Shown: piece by piece, positions 28,038 through 37,111 of the stretch | Numbering within the stretch: the first letter of the stretch is position 1 | Layout: each line of letters starts with the position of its first letter | NCBI RefSeq assembly: GCF_017814275.1 | Contig: NZ_JAGIYQ010000016.1 | Span: forward strand, 1 to 64,000 | Source of the DNA: Gottfriedia endophytica | Lineage (GTDB): Bacteria > Bacillota > Bacilli > Bacillales > Bacillaceae_G | DNA length: 64,000 bases | Reading direction: 5' to 3' | The notes under the pieces: generated by a model | Database searches by the model: none | What the model was told of the DNA's origin: nothing | What the model saw: only the letters and a program-made list of their open reading frames with translations | Translations under genes and position numbers: made by a program

Positions 28038-28157
28038 GTGCCTTTAGTTATTCCTATTATAGTAATAATCGCCATTTTCATTTATATTTTAATATTATCG
28101 CTAGTAAAAAACTTTCAAGAGAGTTTGTTTATCTATTTCTTTAATTGTTTAACATAG
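28038..28157 (+). CDS. Candidate small membrane peptide
   Basis: 39 codons from GTG 28038, with AAAGGTGGTG seven bases upstream. One hydrophobic stretch (LVIPIIVIIAIFIYILILSL), then a short charged patch (VKNFQESL) and a hydrophobic end. No homologue recognised. It sits alone in a ~630-base gap. The ribosome-binding site and composition make it plausible but not proven. Confidence 0.38.
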   Translation: MPLVIPIIVIIAIFIYILILSLVKNFQESLFIYFFNCLT

Positions 28158-28340
28158 TCCTCTATAAAGAAATATGAAATTTAAAAAGGACAACCTTTTC
28201 CAATAAATAATTCAATAGAAAAGCAATGTAGCTCCAATACCCTATGCTGGTTCATAGTTAATTGGATATTGATTTTATTTAATGATGATTTCTTATGTAT
28301 TAATCGATTGCCTCATAATAATCGCTAAGAATCCATTTTT

Positions 28341-28425
28341 TCCCCCACGGAAAACAAGCATCACTACTTTTCAATCAACTTATCTCATTGTTAAATAGCA
28401 ACAAAGTTTATAAAAACAACTTCCC
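28341..28425. repeat. Long palindromic repeat, decayed reverse copy
   Basis: Keeps CCCCCACGGAAAACAAGCATC, CAATCAACTTA, AAATAGCAACAAAGTTTATA and AAAACA in the order of the right half of the reverse copy at 57418; the left half is gone. Confidence 0.65.
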
Positions 28426-28458
28426 TAAACACTATTTTTGACTTTTTGGAAACAAAAA

Positions 28459-28481
28459 AACTCCTCTATAAAAGAGAAGTT
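28459..28481 (-). terminator. Terminator after the yheA-like gene
   Basis: AACTCCTC/GAGAAGTT stem with G-T pairs, followed on the minus strand by seven T. Confidence 0.75.
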
Positions 28482-28494
28482 TTCTGCTTCAACA

Positions 28495-28848
28495 TTATTG
28501 ATTAATACCAGTGTAAAGATCTTCTAATGGTTTCATAATAATTTTGTTTAAATCTTGAATAACCGTATTTAGACGTTGTTCTGTTTGCATTAATTGTGCA
28601 ATAAGCGGATTTTGAGATACTTTCGTAAAAAGCGCTTGTGCTTGAGCACTTTCTTGTTGAGTAATTTGTTGTCCTTGCATCATTTTTTGTTGTAACGTCA
28701 TTTGGAAATTTTGAAATTCAGTAAATAATGGTTTCGCAACTGGATCAGATAACACTTGTTTATAAAGTGCTTGTAAACTTTGAAATTCAGGTTGCTCTTT
28801 TAAAGCATTTTGTAAAGTATAGGCAATATCATAAATATTTGTAGCCAT
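28495..28848 (-). CDS. yheA: YlbF/YmcA-family protein YheA
   Basis: 117 residues, almost all alpha-helical and Gln-rich (FQNFQMTLQQKMMQGQQITQ), the typical YlbF/YmcA/YheA fold. ATG 28848 follows AGGAGG by nine bases and gives exactly the B. subtilis YheA length; the longer frame to 28869 covers the ribosome-binding site. YlbF and YmcA act in the RNase Y specificity complex; YheA has no assigned role. It is next to the yheC/yheD genes as in B. subtilis. Confidence 0.88.
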   Translation of the reverse strand: MATNIYDIAYTLQNALKEQPEFQSLQALYKQVLSDPVAKPLFTEFQNFQMTLQQKMMQGQQITQQESAQAQALFTKVSQNPLIAQLMQTEQRLNTVIQDLNKIIMKPLEDLYTGINQ

Positions 28849-29008
28849 GTATAGGATCCTCCTAAGCAATTAATTTCTTTAACTATACCAAACAATTTAA
28901 TATATGTCAGACAATATCCATTATGTTCTTACTATTTTCATCTATACATTAATGTTTTGTAACTTCCAATCCAATCAATGTATACATTGTTGCTAATTCA
29001 GTATGTGT

Positions 29009-29144
29009 AAGTTGATTTCCACTCCAGGATGCTCGCTTTCCTAGGGGCGTGAGCTGAGCCTCCTCGTCGCGTACGCTCCTGCGGGGTCTCAGCCTTCCCG
29101 CATCTCCCACAGAAGCCTGGGCACCCTTCCGTTCCAATCAACTT
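29009..29144. repeat. Long palindromic repeat, copy 5
   Basis: Full-length core with AAGTTGATT/AATCAACTT ends, preceded by GTATACATTGTTGCTA at 28979. The right flank continues through AAACCTAAAAGCAATAATC into a further repeated segment (29191-29280). Confidence 0.92.
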
Positions 29145-29190
29145 CTGTCTTTTAAATTACAAAACCTAAAAGCAATAATCTTTTAAAAAA

Positions 29191-29280
29191 CAGAAATCCA
29201 TGCTAATAAAATTTGCACCATGGCCCATGAAAATAATGAATTCCCATTATAATGATTGTCTTTTAAGATATTATTTTCAG
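29191..29280. repeat. Shared ~90-bp segment downstream of copy 5
   Basis: Matches 39720-39808 over ATCCATGCTAATAAAATT, GCACCATGGCCCATGAAAAT, GAATTC and CTTTTAA with few changes and small indels. Both copies lie immediately to the right of a palindromic-repeat unit. Confidence 0.85.
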
Positions 29281-29385
29281 GGTAGCCTTTGAAAAAATCC
29301 GACTAAAAAGATTAAGAAAATGTATCACCATCTGGGCATTTGTCACATAGGATATTTTGACTTGTAAACGATTGGAGAGAAGATG

Positions 29386-30483
29386 ATGCCTGCTCATAAT
29401 TCAATAAACAAAGCGAAATCATTTGCAATTTTAACTGATTTAATCAAACCAAATGCTCCCTCTCCTCTTGGTACAATTACAGATTTTTGTAAAGAATTAG
29501 CTAAATTATGTGAAGAAAATGATGTAGTTTTTTATATGTCTACTCTTAAAGATTTCCAAACTGATCAATTTAGTGGTTACAAGTTTGTAAATGATCGTAT
29601 CGAAAAAGTGGAAGTACCTCCTCCTTCAGTTATTCATAACCGTATTCATTTAAGAAAGAATGAAGCTACAAAAGAATTTAAGAACATCACTTCTCTATGT
29701 AAACAAATTGATATCCCTTTATTTAATGACCGCTTTTTAAATAAGATTGAAGTTTTTCAAAGCTTTATCGACTCTCCTTATCTAAAACCCTATGTTCCAT
29801 ATACAGAAGAATATGGTCATGATCGTCAGCTCGAAAAATTCCTTACATTGTATGAGACAATTTTTATCAAACCAATTCATGGAAGCCAAGGAAGAGGGAT
29901 ATTCAAAGTACTCAAAATAAAAAACTTCTTTTATCTTGAAGAAGAAGATGGTCACTCAAAAAAAGAAAAAGAATTCACCTCATTAAAAAATCTCTTAAGG
30001 TATTTGAAACCTCTCATGTACAAAAAGTCATACATTATTCAGCAAGGTATTCCACTTTTATTATCTAATAATCGACCATTAGATTTTCGTTTTTTATGTC
30101 ATAAAAATCCACAAAAAAAATGGGAAGTTACATCATCCGTTGCTCGCATCAGCCATCAACAGCATTTTGTAAGTAACATTTCTAAGGGTGGAGAGATCGA
30201 AAAAGTTACTAGTCTACTTCAGTCGTTTTTATCAAAAAAAGAAGCTTATCATTTAAAGAAACTATTAGCTGAATTAGCGATTGAATGTTGTCAGTGGATT
30301 GACTCAACCTTTGATGGCCTATTTGTAGAATTTGGAGTTGATCTAGCGTTAGATCGTCATTTTAATCCATGGGTCATTGAAATGAATTCGAAGCCTTCAA
30401 AAGATTTAGGAGAACATTTTCAGTCAAATAAAATTCGTCCATCAACAAAGGCTATTTTTTCTTTTGCACAATCATATCTATAA
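29386..30483 (+). CDS. YheC/YheD-type ATP-grasp protein 1
   Basis: 365 residues, first of four tandem YheC/YheD-family paralogues. An N-terminal domain carries SVIHNRIHLRK and the gatekeeping FNDRFLNKIEV. The ATP-grasp part has IFIKPIHGSQGRGIFKVLKI (phosphate/adenine-binding strand) and, near the end, DLALDRHFNPWVIEMNSKPS, the metal-binding Glu/Asn pair. The family is found in spore-formers and is associated with the spore coat/endospore; the ligated product is unknown. ATG 29386 is eight bases after GGAG; the preceding ATG (29383) is closer than usual. Confidence 0.85.
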   Translation: MPAHNSINKAKSFAILTDLIKPNAPSPLGTITDFCKELAKLCEENDVVFYMSTLKDFQTDQFSGYKFVNDRIEKVEVPPPSVIHNRIHLRKNEATKEFKNITSLCKQIDIPLFNDRFLNKIEVFQSFIDSPYLKPYVPYTEEYGHDRQLEKFLTLYETIFIKPIHGSQGRGIFKVLKIKNFFYLEEEDGHSKKEKEFTSLKNLLRYLKPLMYKKSYIIQQGIPLLLSNNRPLDFRFLCHKNPQKKWEVTSSVARISHQQHFVSNISKGGEIEKVTSLLQSFLSKKEAYHLKKLLAELAIECCQWIDSTFDGLFVEFGVDLALDRHFNPWVIEMNSKPSKDLGEHFQSNKIRPSTKAIFSFAQSYL

Positions 30484-30498
30484 GTTAAGGAGTGTTGA

Positions 30499-31590
30499 GT
30501 GAAAATGAGAATAGGTTATTTATCTTTAAAGGAACGTCAAGAAGGTGAATATGTTCAACATATGGCAAAGGCAGCAGCAAAACAAGGAATCGAATTTGTT
30601 CAATTTACACCGTTTAATATTCAACCAACAACAGAACTAATTCTAGGTTGGAAATACATTCCTTCTAAAGATGAATGGGAGAAAACGACATTTGAAATGC
30701 CTCAATTTATCTATGACCGCTGTTTTTATTCACCCAGTACAAAAAGTAAACAAGCAAGACCAATTGTAGAATGGCTGAAAAATAAAAAAGATGTAACTTT
30801 TCTTGGGTATGGCCTTCCAAATAAATGGGAGACCTACCAGGCACTCGTTACAGATAATGCATTAAAACCTTATCTACCTAAAACAAAAAAACTACTGCAC
30901 CTAGCCGTTTTCTTTGAAGAACTACGAAAAACTAGAAAGCTTGTTTTAAAACCAATGAATGGTTCACGAGGTATTAATATTTTCTTTGTCACTTTAAATG
31001 CTTATTCCATTACAGTAGTTACACAAAAATTTAATGAAATTGATGAACAACAATTTAAAAATCGCGAGGAATTCTTTGAGTGGCTACATCCACTAGTAGA
31101 CTCTCGTAATTACATTTACCAGCCATACCTTAATTTAACAACGGAACAAAACATGCCCCAAGATTTACGAGTCCTTCTCCAAAAAAATGAAGAAGGGAAT
31201 TGGCATGTAGCAGGTAAGGGTATCCGAGTAGGCCAGAAAGATTCTGTTATTTCTAATTTAAGTGGGGGAAGTAGTATCATTCCATTTGAAGAATGGATAA
31301 AACAATATTCCCAACAATCTGCTCTCGTTTTACAGGACGAAATTGATACGATTTCATCAACACTTCCAATCACTCTTGAAAAGCATTTTCCTCCACTCTT
31401 TGAAATTGGGTTAGATTTAGGAATTGATGCACACCAGGCAGTATGGATTTTAGACATCAATTCGAAACCAGGGAGAAAAGTAGTTCTAAAAACAGATTTG
31501 GCGAATCAAGATAAAGTTTATTCAGCTCCTATTAAATATTGTAAATACCTACTTACTCAATCTAAAAATGAAAGAAGTGAAATTAGCTAA
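30499..31590 (+). CDS. yheC: YheC-like ATP-grasp protein 2
   Basis: 363 residues, exactly the length of B. subtilis YheC. FIYDRCFYSPS in the N-domain, KLVLKPMNGSRGINIFFVTL in the grasp domain, and DLGIDAHQAVWILDINSKPG as the C-terminal metal site. GTG 30499 is six bases after AAGGAG; ATG 30505 is an alternative. It ends in a TAATG overlap with the next gene, so translation is coupled. Function unproven; spore-envelope associated by family knowledge. Confidence 0.87.
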   Translation: MKMRIGYLSLKERQEGEYVQHMAKAAAKQGIEFVQFTPFNIQPTTELILGWKYIPSKDEWEKTTFEMPQFIYDRCFYSPSTKSKQARPIVEWLKNKKDVTFLGYGLPNKWETYQALVTDNALKPYLPKTKKLLHLAVFFEELRKTRKLVLKPMNGSRGINIFFVTLNAYSITVVTQKFNEIDEQQFKNREEFFEWLHPLVDSRNYIYQPYLNLTTEQNMPQDLRVLLQKNEEGNWHVAGKGIRVGQKDSVISNLSGGSSIIPFEEWIKQYSQQSALVLQDEIDTISSTLPITLEKHFPPLFEIGLDLGIDAHQAVWILDINSKPGRKVVLKTDLANQDKVYSAPIKYCKYLLTQSKNERSEIS

Positions 31591-32942
31591 TGATAGAAAC
31601 TTTTCAGCTACAAACTCATCAGAGCGGAGATCAACTTGTACTAGTACCTGAACAATTTGCATTACCCAGAACCGTTGAATACATTTCTTTTGGATCAAAA
31701 AAACTTCCATGTCAACTTATTTCAATAAGTGGCCTACAAAATGAAATCTCTATATCGAGTAGTTTAGCTGAACAGCTTTGTATTCCTTTTGGTGGTAATA
31801 TTTCACCTTACATTCATGAAAAAACCCTTTATCTTACTCCGTTAATCGGAATATTTACAGCTGGTTTTACCGAAAGCTTATTACGTCCAATTGGCGATCG
31901 AAGTATGCTATTTGCAAATTTAATTGCTTCAAACTCAAGTCAAAATAATTATATTTTTGTTTTTGGTACCCATTGTATCGATTGGGAATCTGAAATGATT
32001 TATGGTTATTTTTTCACAAGTGAACGTTGGGTACGCCATACCGTACCATTTCCAACAGTTATTTATAATCGTCTTCCTAATCGAAAAACAGAAAAACACC
32101 AGCACGTAAAATCTGTGAAACAACGATTACAGTCAGAATATCAAATCCCATGTTTTAACCCAGGATTTTTTAATAAATGGGATGTTTATTTGCAGTTAAC
32201 ACAATCCAGTGATGTTAGCCACTATTTACCCAAAACTGTAAAATTTAAAAATTTCGATGACATCGAACAGTTTCTCTCAGATTTTCAATATATTTATATG
32301 AAACCAGAAAATGGGAGCTTAGGATCAAGAGTCACAAATATACGTTATGCTAGAGAAGAAGAATGTTATTATTGCCGATATAGAGAGAATGGTACCAATA
32401 GACTTAAAAAATTTTCTACTTTGGAATCCTTAATTAACCATGTGTTTAAAGGTCATCGATTAGAAGATTTTATTATTCAACAAGGTATTTCACTACTTAG
32501 ACATAAGCAAAAACCACTTGATTTTAGGGTACATGCAAATAAAAATGGAAACGGAATTTGGGAAGTAACTGCAATTGCAGCTAAAGTAGCCGGAAAAGGA
32601 AGTACCACTACCCATTTAAATAATGGCGGTGAAGTAAAAATGCTTGATGAATTATTTGAAAAGCAGATTGCTGAAGACTTCCGCACCAAACTATCGAATG
32701 CTGCTCTTCAAATCAGCAAAGTCCTTGATGAAAAAATCAAAGGGCACATTGGGGAAATTGGATTTGATTTAGGAATTGATCAAAATGGAAAAGTATGGTT
32801 ATTTGAAGCGAATTCGAAACCAGGACGCTCAATCTTTTCACATCCTGAGTTACGAAAAATAGATAGTCATATGAAGCATTTATTCTTACAATACGCTACC
32901 CATCTTGCCAAAACAAACTTAACTGAGGTTGTGTTAAAATGA
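31590..32942 (+). CDS. yheD: YheD-like ATP-grasp protein 3
   Basis: 450 residues, close to B. subtilis YheD (453). The N-terminal ~100 residues form the additional beta domain of the YheD subgroup (VLVPEQFALPRTVEYISFGS), absent from the other three. TVIYNRLPNRK, YIYMKPENGSLGSRVTNIRY and DLGIDQNGKVWLFEANSKPG mark the conserved parts. It overlaps both neighbours (TAATG upstream, ATGA downstream), so all four genes probably form one operon. Confidence 0.88.
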   Translation: MIETFQLQTHQSGDQLVLVPEQFALPRTVEYISFGSKKLPCQLISISGLQNEISISSSLAEQLCIPFGGNISPYIHEKTLYLTPLIGIFTAGFTESLLRPIGDRSMLFANLIASNSSQNNYIFVFGTHCIDWESEMIYGYFFTSERWVRHTVPFPTVIYNRLPNRKTEKHQHVKSVKQRLQSEYQIPCFNPGFFNKWDVYLQLTQSSDVSHYLPKTVKFKNFDDIEQFLSDFQYIYMKPENGSLGSRVTNIRYAREEECYYCRYRENGTNRLKKFSTLESLINHVFKGHRLEDFIIQQGISLLRHKQKPLDFRVHANKNGNGIWEVTAIAAKVAGKGSTTTHLNNGGEVKMLDELFEKQIAEDFRTKLSNAALQISKVLDEKIKGHIGEIGFDLGIDQNGKVWLFEANSKPGRSIFSHPELRKIDSHMKHLFLQYATHLAKTNLTEVVLK

Positions 32943-34123
32943 CCTCAGTTTTTTATCACCTTACATCCTCGTGCTGGTATCATAATGATTCAAACGACAT
33001 ATGTAAATTAGGCAAAAATAAATTATCTATAAATAAGATAGTTAACCATACTTCAAGTAAAGATTATTTAACATTTCCTGTAAAAAAGAATGACACACAT
33101 CTAGGACCAATTGTAGCGATTTTAACAGGTAAAGAACGAGAGCCTTTTAGTGGGAATTACGAAACTTTTAAACGGATTAGTAACTATATTATGAATAGTG
33201 GTGGAATACCTATAATTGTAACACCGTCAAGTTTTGTATATAAATGTGTGAATGCACATTATTATTGCTCGAATCGTAAGAAATGGATACAGATCCAATG
33301 CCCCTTTCCAGACCTAGTCTATAATCGAATACCCTCTCCTCTGCTTGAAAAATTACCAGAATACAAAAAAACCATACAATTAATTAAAGACTTTAATATA
33401 CCGTTTTTTAATAAAGGTTTTTGCTCAAAAAAGGAATTTGTTGAACTTCTATCAAAGAATCGTAACTTATCTAAATACTTACCACCTTCTGTTACAATCC
33501 ATTCTAAAGAAGAATTATTGTATTACCTTGTAACGTGGAAATCGATTTATGTAAAGCATCATGAAGCTTCGCAAGGAAAAGGAATATTTTGTTTTAATCT
33601 TTTGACTGAAAATCAGATTGAAATCCAATCTTCAAAAGGTCACTCACAAATTTGTTCTTTGGAGAAAGCTTGGAATTTTTTACGTCCTTTCCTTCATAGC
33701 ACTGTCATTCAAAAAAACATTCATTCTATTTTAAGTAATGGACAAAAGTACGATTTGAGAGTACTGGTTCATAAGCAAAAAGAAAAATACATTGTATCTG
33801 GGATTGGGGTTCGAGTTGCAAATTTAAATGCAATTACAACACACGTACCAAGAGGTGGCTCAATTATGTCAGTAACTAAGTTATCTACTCCTGTTAATCA
33901 ATTCATCATAAACAATCTAGCCAATGAAATTGGTAAAGCTCTGACTAACCGCTTTGGGCCATATTATGAATTTTCAATGGACATTGGCAGAGATAAAGAA
34001 AATCATTATTATATTTTTGAAGTCAACTCGAAACCAATGGTTTTTGATGAAGAAGAGATCAAAAAAAGAGGTCTTGAAAATTTGGTTTCACTTTTTTATG
34101 AATTAACTAAATTCGAGCCGTAA
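32939..34123 (+). CDS. YheC/YheD-type ATP-grasp protein 4
   Basis: 394 residues. LVYNRIPSPL, SIYVKHHEASQGKGIFCFNL and DIGRDKENHYYIFEVNSKPM align with the corresponding blocks of its three neighbours. In the grasp-domain strand KPxxGSxG is replaced by KHHEASQGKG, so the nucleotide loop differs; it may be a less active or specialised member. The ATG overlaps the previous stop (ATGA) with TGAGGT nine bases upstream. The stop lies within a terminator hairpin. Confidence 0.85.
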   Translation: MTSVFYHLTSSCWYHNDSNDICKLGKNKLSINKIVNHTSSKDYLTFPVKKNDTHLGPIVAILTGKEREPFSGNYETFKRISNYIMNSGGIPIIVTPSSFVYKCVNAHYYCSNRKKWIQIQCPFPDLVYNRIPSPLLEKLPEYKKTIQLIKDFNIPFFNKGFCSKKEFVELLSKNRNLSKYLPPSVTIHSKEELLYYLVTWKSIYVKHHEASQGKGIFCFNLLTENQIEIQSSKGHSQICSLEKAWNFLRPFLHSTVIQKNIHSILSNGQKYDLRVLVHKQKEKYIVSGIGVRVANLNAITTHVPRGGSIMSVTKLSTPVNQFIINNLANEIGKALTNRFGPYYEFSMDIGRDKENHYYIFEVNSKPMVFDEEEIKKRGLENLVSLFYELTKFEP

Positions 34124-34140
34124 AATACGGTTCTTTTCTT
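34115..34140 (+). terminator. Terminator overlapping the end of the fourth YheC/D gene
   Basis: GAGCCGTA/TACGGTTC hairpin with an AAA loop followed by TTTTCTTT; the stop codon (34121-34123) lies at the stem-loop junction. Confidence 0.75.
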
Positions 34141-34190
34141 TATGTAGTGATAAGGTGTAAAATATAAGAAACAAAGTGTGAGGTTACAAA

Positions 34191-35117
34191 ATGATTGATA
34201 ATTTAAATCGTTTATTCGGAAATGAAAATGTTATTCTATCCAATTCAACAATGAAAAGTGATGACTATTTCTGGTTTACAATCGATTCTTATCAAACACC
34301 GGTTGGAATAAAAAAAGAAGTGATAACAAACGACCAATTAAACTTGCTATATGCACTATTTCCAAACGCCGTATTATTTGAACACAAGCATGGTGCACAT
34401 CAACAGTGGTATAACTATTTAATTCTAAAGAATGCAAAGAATCCTTTTACTGAAGAAAAAATTCCAATCCCCCAATCTATTCGCTTTATACAATTTAACA
34501 TAAAGCAAAAAACAATTGATTATGCTGCATTTGAAGAAACAATTACCGCATTTTTTAACAATGAAGTTGCAATTATCTGGTGTAAAGCAAACCAAGGTTT
34601 CATTCTAGAAAAAATTCAGACCGAATCTTATGACAATAAATACATAAATTATGTTCAAGAAACACTTGCTGCTGATCTATTTTATGACATTACTTTTTTT
34701 ATTGGAAAGCTTCACCATCCTCAAAGTAATTTACAGCAATTTTTTTCCTTTGAGCAAAACTGTTTTCAATACGCTTTACGAAATAAAAAACATAAAAATA
34801 TTTTATTGCTCACGAATGAAATTCTTCCATATTTTCTATCTTTATTACCTCAAGAAATGACAGAGATCTTACCTGATCTAATATTATCAGAATTTAATCT
34901 AGACGATCCAATCTTAGAAACTGTAAAATTTTTTCTTCAAAATAATCAAAATATAACTGCTACTGCAAAGCAATCCTACCTTCATCGTAATACAGTACAA
35001 TACCGTGTCGACAAATTTACAGAACGCACAGGTATAGATTTAAAAGATTTTCAAAGCAGTTACATTGCATTTTTAGCTATCTATTTATTAGAAAAAGTAA
35101 CAGTTCCGAATAACTAA
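34191..35117 (+). CDS. PucR-type HTH transcription regulator
   Basis: 308 residues. The C-terminal ~60 residues are the PucR helix-turn-helix (ITATAKQSYLHRNTVQYRVD, then KFTERTGIDLKDFQSSYIAF). The upstream region is a sensor-like domain of unknown ligand. GTGAGG lies about nine bases before ATG 34191. The next gene is msmX, and B. subtilis also has a regulator of this kind beside msmX; control of sugar-ABC energising is an inference. Confidence 0.83.
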   Translation: MIDNLNRLFGNENVILSNSTMKSDDYFWFTIDSYQTPVGIKKEVITNDQLNLLYALFPNAVLFEHKHGAHQQWYNYLILKNAKNPFTEEKIPIPQSIRFIQFNIKQKTIDYAAFEETITAFFNNEVAIIWCKANQGFILEKIQTESYDNKYINYVQETLAADLFYDITFFIGKLHHPQSNLQQFFSFEQNCFQYALRNKKHKNILLLTNEILPYFLSLLPQEMTEILPDLILSEFNLDDPILETVKFFLQNNQNITATAKQSYLHRNTVQYRVDKFTERTGIDLKDFQSSYIAFLAIYLLEKVTVPNN

Positions 35118-35282
35118 TCACATTACCTAACGTAATTTTTCTGAACATTAAGATTTTTGTGCATTTTACACAAAGTTCTTATTGTTTTTTTGTACAGATT
35201 TACATTGTTTCAAAAAGCTCATTCTATTACACTTTATTAAAATAGGTTGTTAAATCAATTTAAAAAGAGAGGAAGTATATCC

Positions 35283-36380
35283 ATGGCTGAATTACAGTTA
35301 AATAATATTTACAAAGTATATGATAATAATGTAACTGCAGTTCAAGATTTTAATCTACATATTGATGATAAAGAATTCATTGTTTTTGTAGGTCCATCTG
35401 GTTGTGGAAAATCAACAACTCTTCGTATGATTGCTGGATTAGAAGAAATTTCAAAAGGTGATTTTTATATTGATGGAGAACGAGTAAATGATGTCCAACC
35501 AAAAGATCGTGATATCGCGATGGTATTCCAAAACTATGCATTATACCCTCATATGACTGTATATGATAATATGGCATTCGGGTTAAAGCTTCGTAAGTTC
35601 GAAAAATCTGAAATTGAACGTCGAGTAAAAGAAGCAGCACGTATTTTAGGGCTTGAGGAATATTTAAAGCGCAAACCAAAAGCATTATCAGGTGGACAAC
35701 GTCAACGTGTAGCTTTAGGACGTGCGATTGTTCGAGATGCAAAAGTTTTCTTAATGGATGAACCTTTATCAAATCTTGATGCGAAACTGCGTGTTCAAAT
35801 GCGCTCAGAAATCTCAAAACTTCATCAACGTTTGCAAACAACAACGATTTATGTAACACATGATCAAACTGAAGCTATGACAATGGCAACAAGACTTGTT
35901 GTAATGAAAGATGGAATTATCCAACAAGTAGGAACACCAAAAGAGGTTTATGATCACCCAGAAAATATTTTTGTAGGGGGATTTATCGGTTCACCTGCAA
36001 TGAACTTTTTTAATGGAAAATTAGAAGAAGGATTCATTATAGTAGGAGAAAAGAAAATTACGATTCCAGAAGGTAAAATGAAAACATTACGTGACAACGG
36101 TTACGTCGGAAAAGAAATTATCTTCGGTATTCGTCCAGAAGATATTCATGATGAGCCTGTATTCTTAAGCGCTTCTCCAGGCAGTATTTTAGATGTAAAA
36201 GTTGAAGTATCAGAATTACTCGGTGCTGAAACAATGCTTTATAGCTCCTTTGAAGGAAATGAATTTGTAGCAAGACTAGACGCCCGAACAACTTTTTCAC
36301 ATGGGCAAGAACTAAAATTAGCGATTGATATGAACAAAGCTCATTTCTTCAATAAAGAAACGGAAGAACGCATTCGCTGA
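35283..36380 (+). CDS. msmX: Multiple-sugar ABC transporter ATPase MsmX
   Basis: 365 residues, the length of B. subtilis MsmX. Walker A GPSGCGKST (about 37-45), Q-loop VFQNYALYPHM, signature LSGGQRQRVALGRA, Walker B VFLMDEPLSNLDA, H-loop VTHDQTEAM. The C-terminal ~130 residues are the regulatory TOBE/OB domain. MsmX-type ATPases energise several carbohydrate importers whose own operons lack an ATPase; none of those operons is in the window. ATG 35283 follows GAGAGGA by about nine bases. Confidence 0.95.
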   Translation: MAELQLNNIYKVYDNNVTAVQDFNLHIDDKEFIVFVGPSGCGKSTTLRMIAGLEEISKGDFYIDGERVNDVQPKDRDIAMVFQNYALYPHMTVYDNMAFGLKLRKFEKSEIERRVKEAARILGLEEYLKRKPKALSGGQRQRVALGRAIVRDAKVFLMDEPLSNLDAKLRVQMRSEISKLHQRLQTTTIYVTHDQTEAMTMATRLVVMKDGIIQQVGTPKEVYDHPENIFVGGFIGSPAMNFFNGKLEEGFIIVGEKKITIPEGKMKTLRDNGYVGKEIIFGIRPEDIHDEPVFLSASPGSILDVKVEVSELLGAETMLYSSFEGNEFVARLDARTTFSHGQELKLAIDMNKAHFFNKETEERIR

Positions 36381-36410
36381 AACCATTACCTATATATCAT
36401 CAAAAAAATA

Positions 36411-36440
36411 GCGAAGTACTCTACTAGGTACTTCGTTTTT
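36411..36440. terminator. Terminator between msmX and the Cys-rich gene
   Basis: GCGAAGTACT...GGTACTTCGT hairpin followed by TTTTTAT. It serves msmX; the convergent gene's stop lies at its edge. Confidence 0.8.
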
Positions 36441-36690
36441 ATATTTTCTCAATTAATTTAATCGCACTATCATTACAATGTTTACAATAATACAAATGGG
36501 CACAAAATAAATTTGAATTATTTTTCGTTAATCCATCTGTTAAAGCAGTCAATTCATAATCCATATAAGGGCTATAATTTTCATCATAATCCATCGCTCT
36601 TCCTTTATCTTCACATTCATTCTGGCACACAGAACATTGAACTTTTAATTCTGTTAAAGCATTACATAGTGGACAAATCATTTCGATCAT
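36439..36690 (-). CDS. Small Cys-rich, zinc-ribbon-like protein
   Basis: 83 residues with CPLC and CSVC near the N-terminus (residues 6-9 and 19-22) and a third pair, CKHC, near residue 70. The spacing suggests one or two zinc sites. The middle is acidic and Asn/Tyr-rich. No family recognised. AGAGGTGA lies upstream of ATG 36690. It is next to a spore-protein gene. Confidence 0.7.
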   Translation of the reverse strand: MIEMICPLCNALTELKVQCSVCQNECEDKGRAMDYDENYSPYMDYELTALTDGLTKNNSNLFCAHLYYCKHCNDSAIKLIEKI

Positions 36691-36723
36691 TCACCTCTTT
36701 AAATATCATGCTGTCATAAGAAA

Positions 36724-36750
36724 GGGACGGAGAAGATCTCCATCCCTATA
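36724..36750 (-). terminator. Terminator after the SASP gene
   Basis: GGGACGGAGA/TCTCCATCCC stem with an AGA loop, followed on the minus strand by TTTCTT. Confidence 0.8.
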
Positions 36751-36761
36751 TCCATTTTTAT

Positions 36762-36956
36762 TTATTTAGAAAATCCATGTAATGATTGTTCTGCCATTGC
36801 AACTAAGCGTTTAGTAATTTCACCACCTACTGAACCATTAGCGCGAGCTGTTGTATCAGCACCTAATGTTACTCCAAATTCAGAAGCAATTTCATATTTC
36901 ATTGCATCTAATGCTTGTTGAGCACCTGGAACTACTAAGTTATTGTTGTTTGCCAT
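36762..36956 (-). CDS. ssp: Alpha/beta-type small acid-soluble spore protein
   Basis: 64-residue DNA-binding spore protein that coats and protects forespore DNA and is degraded at germination. The protease-cleavage and DNA-contact segment reads [20 protein letters not shown], followed by [23 protein letters not shown] 36956 follows AAGGAGGTGA by five bases; a longer frame to 37010 is not real. A sigma-G-like promoter lies just upstream. The yheC/yheD locus of B. subtilis also carries an ssp gene (sspB). Confidence 0.95.
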   Translation of the reverse strand: MANNNNLVVPGAQQALDAMKYEIASEFGVTLGADTTARANGSVGGEITKRLVAMAEQSLHGFSK

Positions 36957-36985
36957 GTGTCTCACCTCCTTAAGTAGTGTAATGA

Positions 36986-37015
36986 TAGTATGACTCAAAT
37001 CTTTTTTCATATGTA
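36986..37015 (-). promoter_or_regulatory. Candidate sigma-G promoter of the SASP gene
   Basis: Minus strand TACATA, 17 bases, CATACTA: close to the forespore sigma-G consensus (TGHATR / CATWMTA), ending about 30 bases from the start codon. Expected for an ssp gene. Confidence 0.6.
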
Positions 37016-37042
37016 ATTAGAAAAGATGTAATTTATGGAAAA

Positions 37043-37100
37043 AAAGAGGCCTATTCTACAACCTAAGTGCATTATCACTTTCGTGTAGAATAACCTCTTT
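37043..37100 (-). terminator. Long terminator after the cystine-type ABC operon
   Basis: AAAGAGGCCTATTCTACA pairs with TGTAGAATAACCTCTTT across a ~20-base loop; T-run on the minus strand. Confidence 0.8.
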
Positions 37101-37111
37101 TAAACTTATTT

